Assembly (NCBI GenBank): GCA_937952305.1
Contig: CALFZO010000142.1
Location: forward strand, 1 to 64,000
DNA length: 64,000 nucleotides
Direction: 5' to 3'
DNA from: an uncultured Anaerolineales bacterium
GTDB lineage: Bacteria; Chloroflexota; Anaerolineae; Anaerolineales; UBA6663
Shown: piece after piece, positions 32,791 through 42,100 of the stretch
Layout: each line of letters begins with the position of its first letter
How positions within the stretch are numbered: the first letter of the stretch is position 1
Notes under the pieces: generated by a model
Told to the model about the DNA's origin: nothing
Databases searched by the model: none
Seen by the model: the letters and a program-made list of their open reading frames with translations, nothing else
Translations under genes and position numbers: made by a program

Positions 32791-33248
32791 GCCGTCACCT
32801 CCGTCTCCGCCGGCTGGCTGTGGCCGTTCGCGTCCGACTGCGGCCAGTGCAGCGGCCCCAGGCCGCGGATCTCGTCCACAAACTGTGTGATCTCGTGGGT
32901 CAGCTTGGCGCCCTCGGCGGCGCTGGCCCAGACCAGCTTGACGCGCTGCGGCTCGATGCCCAGGCCGGCCAGCGTCTTGCGCAGGAGCAGGTGGCGGCGC
33001 AGGGCCTTGTAGTTCTGCTCGATGTAGTGGCACTCGCCCGGGTGGCAGCCGGTGATCAGCACGGCGTCGGCGCCGCCGGCCAGGGCCTTGATGACGAAGG
33101 TCGGGTCCAGCCGGCCGGAGCACATCAGCCGGATCAGGCGCACGTTGGGCGGGTACTTCATGCGGGCCGTGCCGGCCAGGTCCGCGGCGCGGTAGCTGCA
33201 CCAGTTGCAGGTGAAGCCGATGATGACGGGCTCAAAGTGATCGCTCAT
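32787..33248 (-). CDS. mvhD: MvhD-like hydrogenase delta subunit
   Basis: Small [2Fe-2S] protein that carries electrons from the hydrogenase to HdrA. The 153-residue product shows IIGFTCNWCSYRAADLAGT near residue 10, then LIRLMCSGRLDP and LITGCHPGECHYIEQNYKA, all standard for the family. Length is normal. It sits between hdrA (13 bp upstream) and mvhG (4-bp overlap), the arrangement expected when hydrogenase and heterodisulfide reductase form one complex. Confidence 0.94.
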   Translation of the reverse strand: MSDHFEPVIIGFTCNWCSYRAADLAGTARMKYPPNVRLIRLMCSGRLDPTFVIKALAGGADAVLITGCHPGECHYIEQNYKALRRHLLLRKTLAGLGIEPQRVKLVWASAAEGAKLTHEITQFVDEIRGLGPLHWPQSDANGHSQPAETEVTA

Positions 33249-33261
33249 GGTCGCGTTCCTC

Positions 33262-35313
33262 TCAGGCCGCCACGGCCGCGGATTGCCGGGCGACGTTCAG
33301 CATCAGCAGGCCGTCGATCTGGGACAGGATTTGCTCGTTGCTGAAGCCGGTGCCGCTGATGGCGCCGGCCGGGCAGGCGGCCACGCAGGTGCCGCAGCCC
33401 TGGCACAGCGCCGGGTTGATCTCGGACACCATCCGGTCCTCGTGGAACAGGATGGCGTTGAACGGGCACAGGTTGTTGCAGATGCGGCAGCCTGAGCACT
33501 GTTCCTGGTTGACGCTGGCCTTGATCGGCTCCAGTTCGATCTCGCGCCGCTGGATCATGCCCAGCACGCGGGCGGCGGCCGCGGCGCCCTGGGCCACCGT
33601 GTTGGGGATGTCCTTGGGGCCGGTGACACAGCCGGCGGCGAAGATGCCTTCGGTCATCGTGGCGACCGGGTCCAGCTTGACGTGCTTCTCGATCATCCAG
33701 CCGTCGGCGCTGCAGGACAGGCCGAAGAGGTGGGCCGTCTGCTTGGCGTCGCGGCGCGGCTCCAGGGCGGCCGAGAGGATGACCATGTCCACCGGGATGC
33801 GGCGCTGCTTGCCGGCCAGCGTGTCCTCCACCTGGATGATCAGCTTGCCGGCCTCGCCGGGCAGCCGCGCGGCGTCGGTCACTTCGGCCACGCGCCCGCG
33901 CACGAACAGAGTGCCCTCCTCCAGCACGCGCTGGTAGAACTCGTCGTAGGCCTTGGCGGTCGTGCGCATGTCGATGTAGAAGTTGTAGACCTGCGCGCCG
34001 GTGCGCTCCTTCACCAGGTGGGCGAACTTCACGCTCTGCATGCAGCAGATGGCCGAGCAGTAGTTGTTGTAGTTGCGGTCGCGGCTGCCCACGCAGTGGA
34101 TGACGGCGACCGATTGGGGCTTGGTCTTGCCATCGCGCAGCACGATGTCGCCATTGGTGGGGCCGGCGGCGTTGGTCAGCCGCTCGAACTCCAGGCTGGT
34201 GAAGACGTTGGCCAGGCGCCCGTAGCCGTACTGCGGGATGCGCCGGGCGTCAAAGAGATCGTAGCCGGTGGCCAGGATGATGTTGCCGACCTCGACCGTG
34301 AGCAGTTCGTCCTTCTGGGTGAAGTCGATGGCGTTGGTGGGGCAGAGCTTCTCGCAGGCGCGGCAGGTGCCCTTCTGGAAGAACGTGCAGTTGGGGACGT
34401 CGATGACCGGATACTTGGGCACGGCCTGCGGGAAAGGCGTGTAGACGGCCTTGCGGTAGCCCAACCCGGCTTCGTAGACCTCGTCCACGATCTTCTTCGG
34501 GCACTTCTCCTGGCAGATGCCGCAGCCCGTGCACAGCTCGGTGTTGACGTAGCGGGCCTTCTTTTTGATCGTGGCCACGAAATTGCCGACGTAGCCCTTG
34601 ACGTCGACGACCTCGCTCCAGGTGAGCAGCGTGATGTTGGGGTGGCCGCCGGCCTCCACCATGCGCGGCGTCAGGATGCAGGCCGCGCAGTCCAGGGTCG
34701 GGAAGGTCTTGTCGAACTGGGCCATGTGCCCGCCGATGGACGGCTCGCGCTCCACCAGGTAGACCGGGAAGCCGGCGTTGGCGATCTCCAGCGCCGCCTG
34801 GATGCCGGCGATGCCGCCGCCCACCACCAGGGTGGCCGGATGGATGGGCACGCGCAGCGGCTCGAGCGGCGTGTTGCGGACGACGCGCTCGACGCCGCCG
34901 GAGACCACGGCCTTGGCCTTGTCGGTGGCGGCGTGGCGGTCGGTGTGCACCCACGAGACCTGCTCGCGGATGGAGACCAACTCGCACAGGTACGGGTTGA
35001 GCCCGGCGCGCTTGCAGGCGCCGCGGAAGGTGCCCTCGTGCAGGTGCGGCGAGCAGGCCGCCACCACCACCCGCGTCAGACCCAGGTCCTTGATGTCTTT
35101 CTCGATCAGCTCCTGGCCCAGGCTCGAACACATGAACTTGTAGTCGCGCGAGACGACCACGCCGCTGTCCTCCAGGCGCTGGCCGGCCCAGTCACGGACC
35201 TCGGCCACGTCTACGGTCGCGGCGATATTGGTGCCGCAGTGGCAGACGTAGACGCCGATCTTCTCGGCGGGCTCTTCGCCAGGCAGGTGCAAGGGGATGG
35301 GTTGGCTGCTCAT
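33262..35313 (-). CDS. hdrA: Heterodisulfide reductase subunit A (HdrA-like)
   Basis: FAD-containing subunit, the probable site of electron bifurcation. 683 residues with VYVCHCGTNIAATVDV at residues about 22-37, a Rossmann motif VVGGGIAGIQAALEIANAG near 162, and the HdrA-specific TLDCAACILTPRM. Four ferredoxin-type motifs are visible: CTGCGICQEKCPKK, CRACEKLCPTNAI, CSGCRICNNLCPFNAI and CQGCGTCVAACPAGAI. A conserved Cys cluster lies in HCVGSRDRNYNNYCSAICC. This is the normal full-length HdrA. The low-potential acceptor is presumably ferredoxin. The bacterial disulfide or other high-potential acceptor is unknown. Confidence 0.94.
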   Translation of the reverse strand: MSSQPIPLHLPGEEPAEKIGVYVCHCGTNIAATVDVAEVRDWAGQRLEDSGVVVSRDYKFMCSSLGQELIEKDIKDLGLTRVVVAACSPHLHEGTFRGACKRAGLNPYLCELVSIREQVSWVHTDRHAATDKAKAVVSGGVERVVRNTPLEPLRVPIHPATLVVGGGIAGIQAALEIANAGFPVYLVEREPSIGGHMAQFDKTFPTLDCAACILTPRMVEAGGHPNITLLTWSEVVDVKGYVGNFVATIKKKARYVNTELCTGCGICQEKCPKKIVDEVYEAGLGYRKAVYTPFPQAVPKYPVIDVPNCTFFQKGTCRACEKLCPTNAIDFTQKDELLTVEVGNIILATGYDLFDARRIPQYGYGRLANVFTSLEFERLTNAAGPTNGDIVLRDGKTKPQSVAVIHCVGSRDRNYNNYCSAICCMQSVKFAHLVKERTGAQVYNFYIDMRTTAKAYDEFYQRVLEEGTLFVRGRVAEVTDAARLPGEAGKLIIQVEDTLAGKQRRIPVDMVILSAALEPRRDAKQTAHLFGLSCSADGWMIEKHVKLDPVATMTEGIFAAGCVTGPKDIPNTVAQGAAAAARVLGMIQRREIELEPIKASVNQEQCSGCRICNNLCPFNAILFHEDRMVSEINPALCQGCGTCVAACPAGAISGTGFSNEQILSQIDGLLMLNVARQSAAVAA

Positions 35314-35316
35314 GCG

Positions 35317-36333
35317 CTATTCCTCCTGGCCCAACTGACCAGACCGCGGCATGCGCGGCATCGGCAGGCCCTCCGGCTGGCCGCGCCGCGGGCGGGGCGG
35401 GGCAGCCACGGCTTCCTCGGCTACGGGCACGTCCACGCCCAGTTTGTCCTTCAGGAGCGCGCTGGCGCTGATGAACTCCCGGCCGAAGCCCAGCTGCACC
35501 GGGTCGATCCCAAAGGCCAGGCCGATCAGCTGGGTGAAGAAGATCACGGGGACGTGATAGCTGGTCTTGAAGAACTTGTTCATCTCCACCTGGTAGGCGT
35601 CCAGGTTGAGCTGGCACATCGGGCAGAGCGTCACCAGCAGGTCGGCCCGATACTGGTCGGCGCCCTGGATCAGCCGCCGGATGAGCTCATACGAGGTCGC
35701 CTCGCTGATCTGGGTCATATGCCCGCCGCAGCAGTGCGTCTTGAGCGGGAAGTCGATGACCGTCGCCCCCAGCGCCTGCATGAGCTGCTCCATTTGCATG
35801 GGGTACTCGGCGTTCTGGAAGCGATGGTCGTAATCCGGGCGCGGGACCTGGCAGCCGTAATAGGCGGCCACGCGCCAGCCCTTGAGCGGCCGCGTGACCT
35901 TGGCCTTGATCTGGGCCAGGCCGATATCGTTGATCAGGATGTCCAGCAGATGCCGGACCTTGACCGCGCCAGGCTGGTAGTGCAGGCCGCCGGCCGCCAG
36001 CGCGGTGTTCACGCGCTCGGCCAGGTCGCCGCTCTGGCGCATGTAGTAATCGGTTTTGGCCAGGTTGAGGTAGCACGCGCTGCAGCCGGCCACCAGCGTG
36101 GGCGCGGCCGGCGCCCCGTGGCTGGGCTGAGCGGCCAAAGCCAGGTTGCGCCCGACCAGGGCATAGGACGGCAGCAAATGCGTGGCCGCATACTCGGTGG
36201 CGCCGCAGCAGTTCCAGTCTTTGACCTCGTCCAGCTGCAGGTCGAGGCTGCTCTGCAGGGCCAGGGTGGAGTCCAGGTAGGCCCGCGCGCTGCTCTCCAT
36301 GGAGCAGCCGGGATAGAAGCTGTATTTGGACAT
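35317..36333 (-). CDS. hdrB: Heterodisulfide reductase subunit B (HdrB-like)
   Basis: Catalytic subunit holding the two noncubane iron-sulfur clusters through CCG domains. 338 residues with SFYPGCSMESSARAYLDS at the start, KDWNCCGATEYAATHLLPS, VAGCSACYLNLAKTDYYM, YYGCQVPRP, then THCCGGHMTQISEATSYELI and TLCPMCQLNLDAYQ. Both Cys-Cys-Gly repeats are intact, so it should be active. The C-terminal 45 residues are a Pro/Arg-rich extension. Its start codon overlaps the hdrC stop by one base. Confidence 0.94.
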   Translation of the reverse strand: MSKYSFYPGCSMESSARAYLDSTLALQSSLDLQLDEVKDWNCCGATEYAATHLLPSYALVGRNLALAAQPSHGAPAAPTLVAGCSACYLNLAKTDYYMRQSGDLAERVNTALAAGGLHYQPGAVKVRHLLDILINDIGLAQIKAKVTRPLKGWRVAAYYGCQVPRPDYDHRFQNAEYPMQMEQLMQALGATVIDFPLKTHCCGGHMTQISEATSYELIRRLIQGADQYRADLLVTLCPMCQLNLDAYQVEMNKFFKTSYHVPVIFFTQLIGLAFGIDPVQLGFGREFISASALLKDKLGVDVPVAEEAVAAPPRPRRGQPEGLPMPRMPRSGQLGQEE

Positions 36334-36911
36334 CAGGCGGCCTCCTCCAGAGTCTTGGCGCGCTCCAAGATGGCGTTGAGTTGGGCCAGCCCATCGATCT
36401 TCTTGGGCTCACGCCAATCTAGCTGGCGCTTGGTAAGCATGCCCCAGCCGAGGGAGGCCATGCCGGCCAGTTTGCTCGGGTGGAACTTGAGGTTGTGGCG
36501 GGTGGCCAGCCCAAACTCAAAACTGCGTCCGTAGCGCTCCACCTGATCGGTGAAGGTCTCAGACAGGCCCGCCGCCGGGTTCTTGTTCTCCTCATAGAGC
36601 TTGGCGCGGATGGCGAAGTTCTTGAGGGCGTACATGATGTCCGTGATGTGAACTTCCTGCGGGCAGCGCACCGTGCAGAAGTAACAGGACACGCAGTACC
36701 AGGGCGTGTTGCTGCGCAGGACCTCATTCCGCATGTCGGCCCGGATCATGGCGAAGAGGGCGCGCGGCGTGTGGTCCATGTCCCCGCCGGACGGGCAGGA
36801 GCCGCCGCACGTCCCGCACTGGATGCACATCTCCAGGCGGGATTCGCCCGGGGTCGCGGCGATCACCTCCTCCAGAAAATTCTTGGGGCGCTCAGCGGCT
36901 TGTGTGGTCAA
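36333..36911 (-). CDS. hdrC: Heterodisulfide reductase subunit C (HdrC-like)
   Basis: Electron carrier between HdrA and HdrB. 192 residues with two [4Fe-4S] motifs, MCIQCGTCGGSCPSGGDM near residue 28 and CVSCYFCTVRCPQEVHI near residue 73. A C-terminal helical part follows. The protein is soluble, with no membrane helices. It is the first gene of the hdrCBA-mvhDGA operon, with GGGAGGTG about 8 nt before the ATG. An intrinsic terminator lies about 45 bp upstream of the start. Confidence 0.93.
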   Translation of the reverse strand: MTTQAAERPKNFLEEVIAATPGESRLEMCIQCGTCGGSCPSGGDMDHTPRALFAMIRADMRNEVLRSNTPWYCVSCYFCTVRCPQEVHITDIMYALKNFAIRAKLYEENKNPAAGLSETFTDQVERYGRSFEFGLATRHNLKFHPSKLAGMASLGWGMLTKRQLDWREPKKIDGLAQLNAILERAKTLEEAA

Positions 36912-36954
36912 AGGTCACCTCCCGTGGGCATGGGCGCGAAGCCGAGCACAGGCG

Positions 36955-37001
36955 AAAAAACAGACGACCTCACACCCCAAAACAAGGCGGAGGTCGTCTG
37001 T
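36955..37001 (-). terminator. Intrinsic terminator in the leader of the hdr-mvh operon
   Basis: A perfect 12-bp inverted repeat ACAGACGACCTC / GAGGTCGTCTGT with an 18-nt loop, followed on the minus strand by a run of six T. There is no minus-strand gene upstream for which it could be the ordinary terminator; the next upstream gene is on the plus strand. It ends about 44 bp before hdrC, so it most likely works as an attenuator or as the end of a small RNA. Confidence 0.8.
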
Positions 37002-37400
37002 GCGGAAGCGCTGCGGGCGGCCAGACAGGCTGGGGGAATGTTCCACTGATCCGGCCCGATCCGGTTGTCGGCGCAGCCTGTGACGATATGCATCAAGTTG
37101 CCTAACAATCGCTAGGTGGTTTGGCCCATTATCGCGGTGCCGTTGCCAACTTCGAGAGTGCCAATAGTCATCGAGAATCACTGCTTTCGATCACTTCGCA
37201 ATTCCGCCACAATGGACCGGCTTAAGAGTCTATCTCCCACCCTGCGCGACCTTCTACAGATCGGCGGGTTGTCCAACCATTCAGAAGTCATATGTCTCTC
37301 ATGCAATTCAGGTTATTTTTGTCACTCTCATCTGTTTTGTCGGTGTCCTATAAATTTGGTCTGAGCTTTGCGTCACAATCGAAAGCAGCGGGAGGTGAGC
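37002..37400. other. Divergent intergenic region between hdrC and the acyl-CoA dehydrogenase gene
   Basis: About 400 bp of visibly lower GC than its neighbours, without a convincing gene. It should hold the hdr leader and promoter (minus strand) and the promoter of the plus-strand cassette. For the latter TATAAA at 37349-37354 is a good -10 but the -35 is weak. An 11-bp inverted repeat CTGCTTTCGAT (37182-37192) / ATCGAAAGCAG (37378-37388) spans the region. No known riboswitch was recognised. Confidence 0.5.
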
Positions 37401-39038
37401 ATGTCTGGCTTGGACCGGGACACGCGTGACTTGATTTTGGCCACGCTGAAGAAGTACGCGGATCGCAAGCTCACCCCCGAATTCCTTCTCCACCTCGACC
37501 ACGCCGACCAGTTTCCGCACGACGTCCTGCGCGAACTCAACGACCCCGGCCAGATCGGCCTGCACCTCGTCTTCATCCCGGAGGCGCAGGGCGGAATGGG
37601 CGGCAGCGCCTATGACATTTACCGCGTCTCCGAACTGATGGCGGCCATCGATCTGGGCATCGCCACCGGCGTGTTGGCGACCTTCCTGGGCACCGATCCG
37701 ATCACGGTCGGCGGCACGCCGGACCAGAAGCAGCACTGGATGGGCCGCATCGCCGAGGAAGCCCTGTTGGTGGCCTACGGCGCCACCGAGCCGCAAGCCG
37801 GCAGCGACCTGGCGATGCTGTCGACCAAGGCCGTGCCCGTCCACGAGGACGGCCGGGTCACAGGCTACCGGATTACGGGCCGCAAGCAGTGGATCAGCAA
37901 CGGCGGCGTGGCCGACGTCTACACGGTGTTGGCCAACGCGCCCGGCGGCCCCTCCTGGTTCATCGTCGAAAAAGACGCGCCCGGCTTTTCGCGCGGCAAG
38001 CCCGAGGACAAGCACGGCATCCGCGCCAGCAACACGGCCGCGCTCTTTCTGGAGGACGTGTACGTGCCGGCTGACCGGCTGGTGGGCGGCGTGGAAGGGC
38101 AGGGCCTGGCCCAGGCCCAGGCCGTGTTCGGGTACACGCGCCTGATGGTGGGCGCCTTTGGCCTGGGGGCCGGCTGGGAGGCGATGCGCCGCGCCATCCG
38201 CTATTCTCAGGAGCGCATTCAAGCCGGCGCGCCCCTCAGCCAGAAGCAGGGTTACACGCACAAGCTGATTGTGCCCAACGTCGCCCGGCTGGAGGCCGCG
38301 CGCGCCTACATCGAATGGGTGGCCGAGCAGCTGGACGCCGCCGAGGGCCACGGCCTGGCCACCGAGGGCGCGGTCGCCAAGTACACGGCCACCGAGGCCG
38401 GCAACCGCGCGGCCGAGGACGCCATTCAGGCTTTGGGCGGCTACGGTTACACGCGCGAGTACCTGGTGGAGAAGATCAAGCGCGACGTGCGCATCACGTG
38501 CATCTACGAAGGCACGTCCGAGATCATGGAGTGGACGATCGCGCGCGACCGCTGGCAGCTGCACCTCAAGACGCGCGGCGCCTACTACCTGGATTGGGCC
38601 GCCCGCCTGGACGCCCACCACGCCGCCCACCCAGACGACGGCGCGCGCGCGGCAGCCCTGGGCCTGCGCGCTTTGGCGGCGCTGCTGGAGCGCTGCCGCC
38701 TGGATAAGCTCACGCGCAATCAGCACGTCCTCTTCCGGTTGGGCGAACTCATCGCCTGGACGGAGACGGCCGCCGTCTTCGCCGAGCGCGTCTCCCAGAA
38801 GCCGACCGAAGCGCTCGCGCTGGGCGTGCCGGCCCGCCAGGCCCTGGCCCGTGTCTACGCCCGGCAGGCCGCGCTTAAGGTGGCCGCCGACGGCCTGGGG
38901 CTGGCGATCGGCGCCGGGCAGACGGATCCGGACCTGGGCCGAGCCCTGGGCCTGCCGGCCATCTACATGATCCAGGCCGGCCAGATCGCCGATATGGACC
39001 TGGCGGCGGGCGAGCTCAACAAGGCTTTCGGAAGCTGA
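37401..39038 (+). CDS. Acyl-CoA dehydrogenase family protein
   Basis: 545 residues from the ATG at 37401, which has GGAGGTGAG directly upstream; an earlier in-frame ATG lacks one. The enzyme oxidises acyl-CoA to enoyl-CoA with FAD. The three-part fold is visible: an N-terminal helical part; a beta domain with LLVAYGATEPQAGSDLAML and GRKQWISNGGVADVYTVL at about 130-180; and a C-terminal helical part with AIQALGGYGYTREYLVEKI and CIYEGTSEIMEW, where the Glu after Tyr is the catalytic base position. The last 160 residues extend beyond the usual 380-residue family length. It is the first gene of the lipid cassette, 78 bp before the megasynthase, and may set or remove double bonds in the product. 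Confidence 0.9.
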   Translation: MSGLDRDTRDLILATLKKYADRKLTPEFLLHLDHADQFPHDVLRELNDPGQIGLHLVFIPEAQGGMGGSAYDIYRVSELMAAIDLGIATGVLATFLGTDPITVGGTPDQKQHWMGRIAEEALLVAYGATEPQAGSDLAMLSTKAVPVHEDGRVTGYRITGRKQWISNGGVADVYTVLANAPGGPSWFIVEKDAPGFSRGKPEDKHGIRASNTAALFLEDVYVPADRLVGGVEGQGLAQAQAVFGYTRLMVGAFGLGAGWEAMRRAIRYSQERIQAGAPLSQKQGYTHKLIVPNVARLEAARAYIEWVAEQLDAAEGHGLATEGAVAKYTATEAGNRAAEDAIQALGGYGYTREYLVEKIKRDVRITCIYEGTSEIMEWTIARDRWQLHLKTRGAYYLDWAARLDAHHAAHPDDGARAAALGLRALAALLERCRLDKLTRNQHVLFRLGELIAWTETAAVFAERVSQKPTEALALGVPARQALARVYARQAALKVAADGLGLAIGAGQTDPDLGRALGLPAIYMIQAGQIADMDLAAGELNKAFGS

Positions 39039-39116
39039 CGCCTGGCGAAAGATGAGTGCCAAAAGCCCGAGCGGCAACGGTCGTCCCTCTTTTACTGTCT
39101 GATGCGGAGCTGCACC

Positions 39117-42100
39117 ATGGACTCCTCCAACCGCGCCGTCGCCATCGTCGCCCTGGGAGCCATGCTCCCGGATGCGCCGGATGTCCCAACGTTCTGGCAC
39201 AACCTTGTCGCCGGACGGTACAGCATCCGTGAGGTGCCGCCCGCCCGCTGGCGCTGGCAGGACTACTATGACCCCGACCCGGCGGCCCCGGACAAGACCT
39301 ACAGCAAGATCGGCGGCTGGGTAGAAGGCTTCGAGTTTGATTGGAAGCGGTTCAAGATCCCGCCCCGGGTGGCGGCGGCCATGGATGTCGGCCAGCAGTG
39401 GGCGGTGACCATCGCGGCCCAAGTCCTGGCCGATTACGGCTACCCGGCGCGGCCGCTCGACACTGAGCGCACGGCGGTGGTGTTAGGCACGGCCATGGGC
39501 GGCGAGCTGCACTACGTCACTCACCTGCGCATCGCCTTCCCGGAGTATGCGCGTGCGCTGGAGGCCGTCGACGATTTCCGCCAGCTGCCGGAGGCGCTCC
39601 GCGCCGCGATCCTGGCGCAGTGGCGCGATCTGGTCGGCCAGGCCGTCCCGCCGATCACTGAAGACTCCATGCCCGGCGAGCTGCCCAACATCGTCGCCGG
39701 CCGGGTGGCCAACGTCTTCAACCTGCGCGGCCCCAGCTTCATCACCGACGCCGCCTGCGCCTCGGCGCTGGCCGCCGTCGATGCCGCGGTGGAGATGCTG
39801 GTCAATCACGAAGTGGACGCCGTGCTCACCGGCGGGGTGGACCGCAACATGGGCGTGTCCAGCTTCGTCAAGTTCTGCAAGATCGGGGCCTTGAGCGCCA
39901 CCGGGACGCGCCCCTTCGGCGACGGCGCCGACGGCTTTGTCATGGGGGAGGGCGCGGCGGCGTTCCTGCTCAAACGCCTGGCGGACGCCGAGCGCGACGG
40001 CGACCGCATCTACGCGGTCGTGCGCGGCGTGGGCGGCTCCAGCGACGGCAAGGGCAAGGGCATCACGGCCCCCAACCCGGCCGGCCAACTGCTGTCCACG
40101 CGCCGGGCCTGGGAGAACGCCGGCCTGGATCCGGCCACGGCCACGCTGGTGGAGGCCCACGGCACCAGCACACGGGTCGGCGATGTGGTCGAAGTGGAGA
40201 GCCTGACCAATGTCTTCGGCGCGGCCGGTCCGCAGCGGATCGGCCTGGGTTCGGTCAAGAGCAACCTCGGCCATCTCAAGGCCGGCGCGGGTGCGGCTGG
40301 CCTGCTCAAGTCGACGCTGGCGCTGCACCACCGCCTGCGGCCGCCCACGCTGAACGCGCGCCAGCCCAACCCCAACATCGACTTCGCGCGCACGCCGTTT
40401 CGCCTGCTGCACGAGGCGGAGGAGTGGACTCGGTCCAACGGCACACCGCGCCGCTGCGGCGTCAGCGCCTACGGCTTCGGCGGCACGAACTTCCACGTCG
40501 TGCTGGAGGAGCACGTGCCGGGCGCGTTGACGCCGCGGCCGAAGAGCGTGGCGGTGAGCGCGTGGGGCTCGGAGGAGCGGGCGAGCGCGGGAGCACCAGG
40601 ACAAGGCGCTCAGGCCTCCCCAGCAGCGACCGCCCCGGCCATCCAGAGACAGGCTGTCAATATGAACACTGTTTCCGCCGCTTCCGTGAGCTCGTCGTCG
40701 GTCGCACCTCTGCGCGGCCTCCTGGCCCTGGGCGCGGCCGACCCCGCCGCCCTCCAGGCGAAGATCGCGGAGACGCTGGCGCGCGTGCAGTCCGGCTGGA
40801 CGCCGCCGCGCGTCCTCCCAGCCGCGGCCGACCTGAGCGCGCCCGAGCGCCTGGTGATCGACTTCGGGGAGGCCGCCGAACTGCGCGACCGGCTGACCAA
40901 GGCGCAGAAAATGGCCGCCACGCCCGGCCCGGCGGCCTGGAAACCACTCCAGGCGCAGGGCATCTTCCGCGGCAGCGGCGCGCCGCCCGGACGGATCGCC
41001 TTCCTCTACCCGGGCCAGGGCAGCCAATACCTCGAGATGGGCCGTGACCTGGCCGCGGCCTCCGCGACGGTGGCCCGCGTCTTCGCCGAGGGCGATCAGG
41101 TGATGACGCCCATCCTGGGCCGGCCGCTGACCCACTATCTCTTCCCGGGCACCAGCGATCCGGCCGCGCTCAAGTCGGCCGAGAAGGAACTGCAGCAGAC
41201 GGCCATCACCCAGCCGGCCATGCTCACCCTGGATACAGCCTTGCACCAGCTGCTGGCCGATTACGGCTTCCGCCCGGACATGGTGATGGGCCATTCGCTG
41301 GGAGAGTACGCGGCCCTGATCGCGGCCGGCGTGATGCCGTTCGCGGATGCGCTGGAGGCGGCGGCGGCGCGCGGCGCGGAGATGACGCGCGTCAGCATGG
41401 GCGACAACGGCTGGATGGCGGCCGTCATGGCGCCGTACGACGTCATCGCGCGCACGCTGGCCGAGATCCCGGGCTATGTGGTGGCCGCCAACATCAACAG
41501 CTACAGCCAGTGCGTCATCGGCGGCGAGAGCGCGGCGGTGGCGCGGGCCATCGAAGTCTTCATCCAGCGCGGCTACCAGGCCGTGCGCCTGCCGGTCAGC
41601 CACGCCTTCCACACCCGCATCGTGGCGCCGGCCAGCGGGCCGCTGCGCCAGGTCCTGGACCGCCTGCGCATCGCGCCGCCGCAGCTGCCGCTGGTGGCCA
41701 ACGTCACCGGCGAGTTCTACGCCACCAGCGTGGACGGCATCAAAGACCTGCTCGAGCAGCAGATTGCGTCCCCGGTGCAGTGGATCAAAGGCGTGGAGAC
41801 GCTCTACGCCGCGGGCGTGCGCGTCTTCGTGGAGGTCGGCCCCAAGAAGGCGCTCAAAGGCCTGGTGGACGACATCCTGGCCCAGAAACCCGAGGTCTGG
41901 TCGCTCTTCACAAACCATCCCAAGACCGGCGAGCTGGCCAGCTTCAACCAGGCGCTGTGCGGGTTGTATGCGGCCGGCTACGGCGCGGCGATCCGCGGCG
42001 AATCAACCGGGGTCGCTGTGCTGGTGACCCGTCCGCCGGCCGGCAAGAGCAGCCTGGCTTCTGAAGCTAACGAGGAGACGACTATGGCCGCCAGCACCAA

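Noticed and set aside
36908..37108. 66-residue minus-strand open frame covering the hdr leader terminator
   Set aside because: It has no ribosome binding site or family motif and runs through the hairpin; better explained as leader sequence.
37002..37380. Possible nickel/cobalt or cobalamin riboswitch in the hdr leader
   Set aside because: I could not find the conserved boxes of either class by eye; the terminator alone does not define an aptamer.
39091..39097. TTTACTG before the megasynthase gene on the plus strand, like the phased-repeat unit
   Set aside because: A single copy without neighbours at 11-bp spacing and without a -10 at the right distance.
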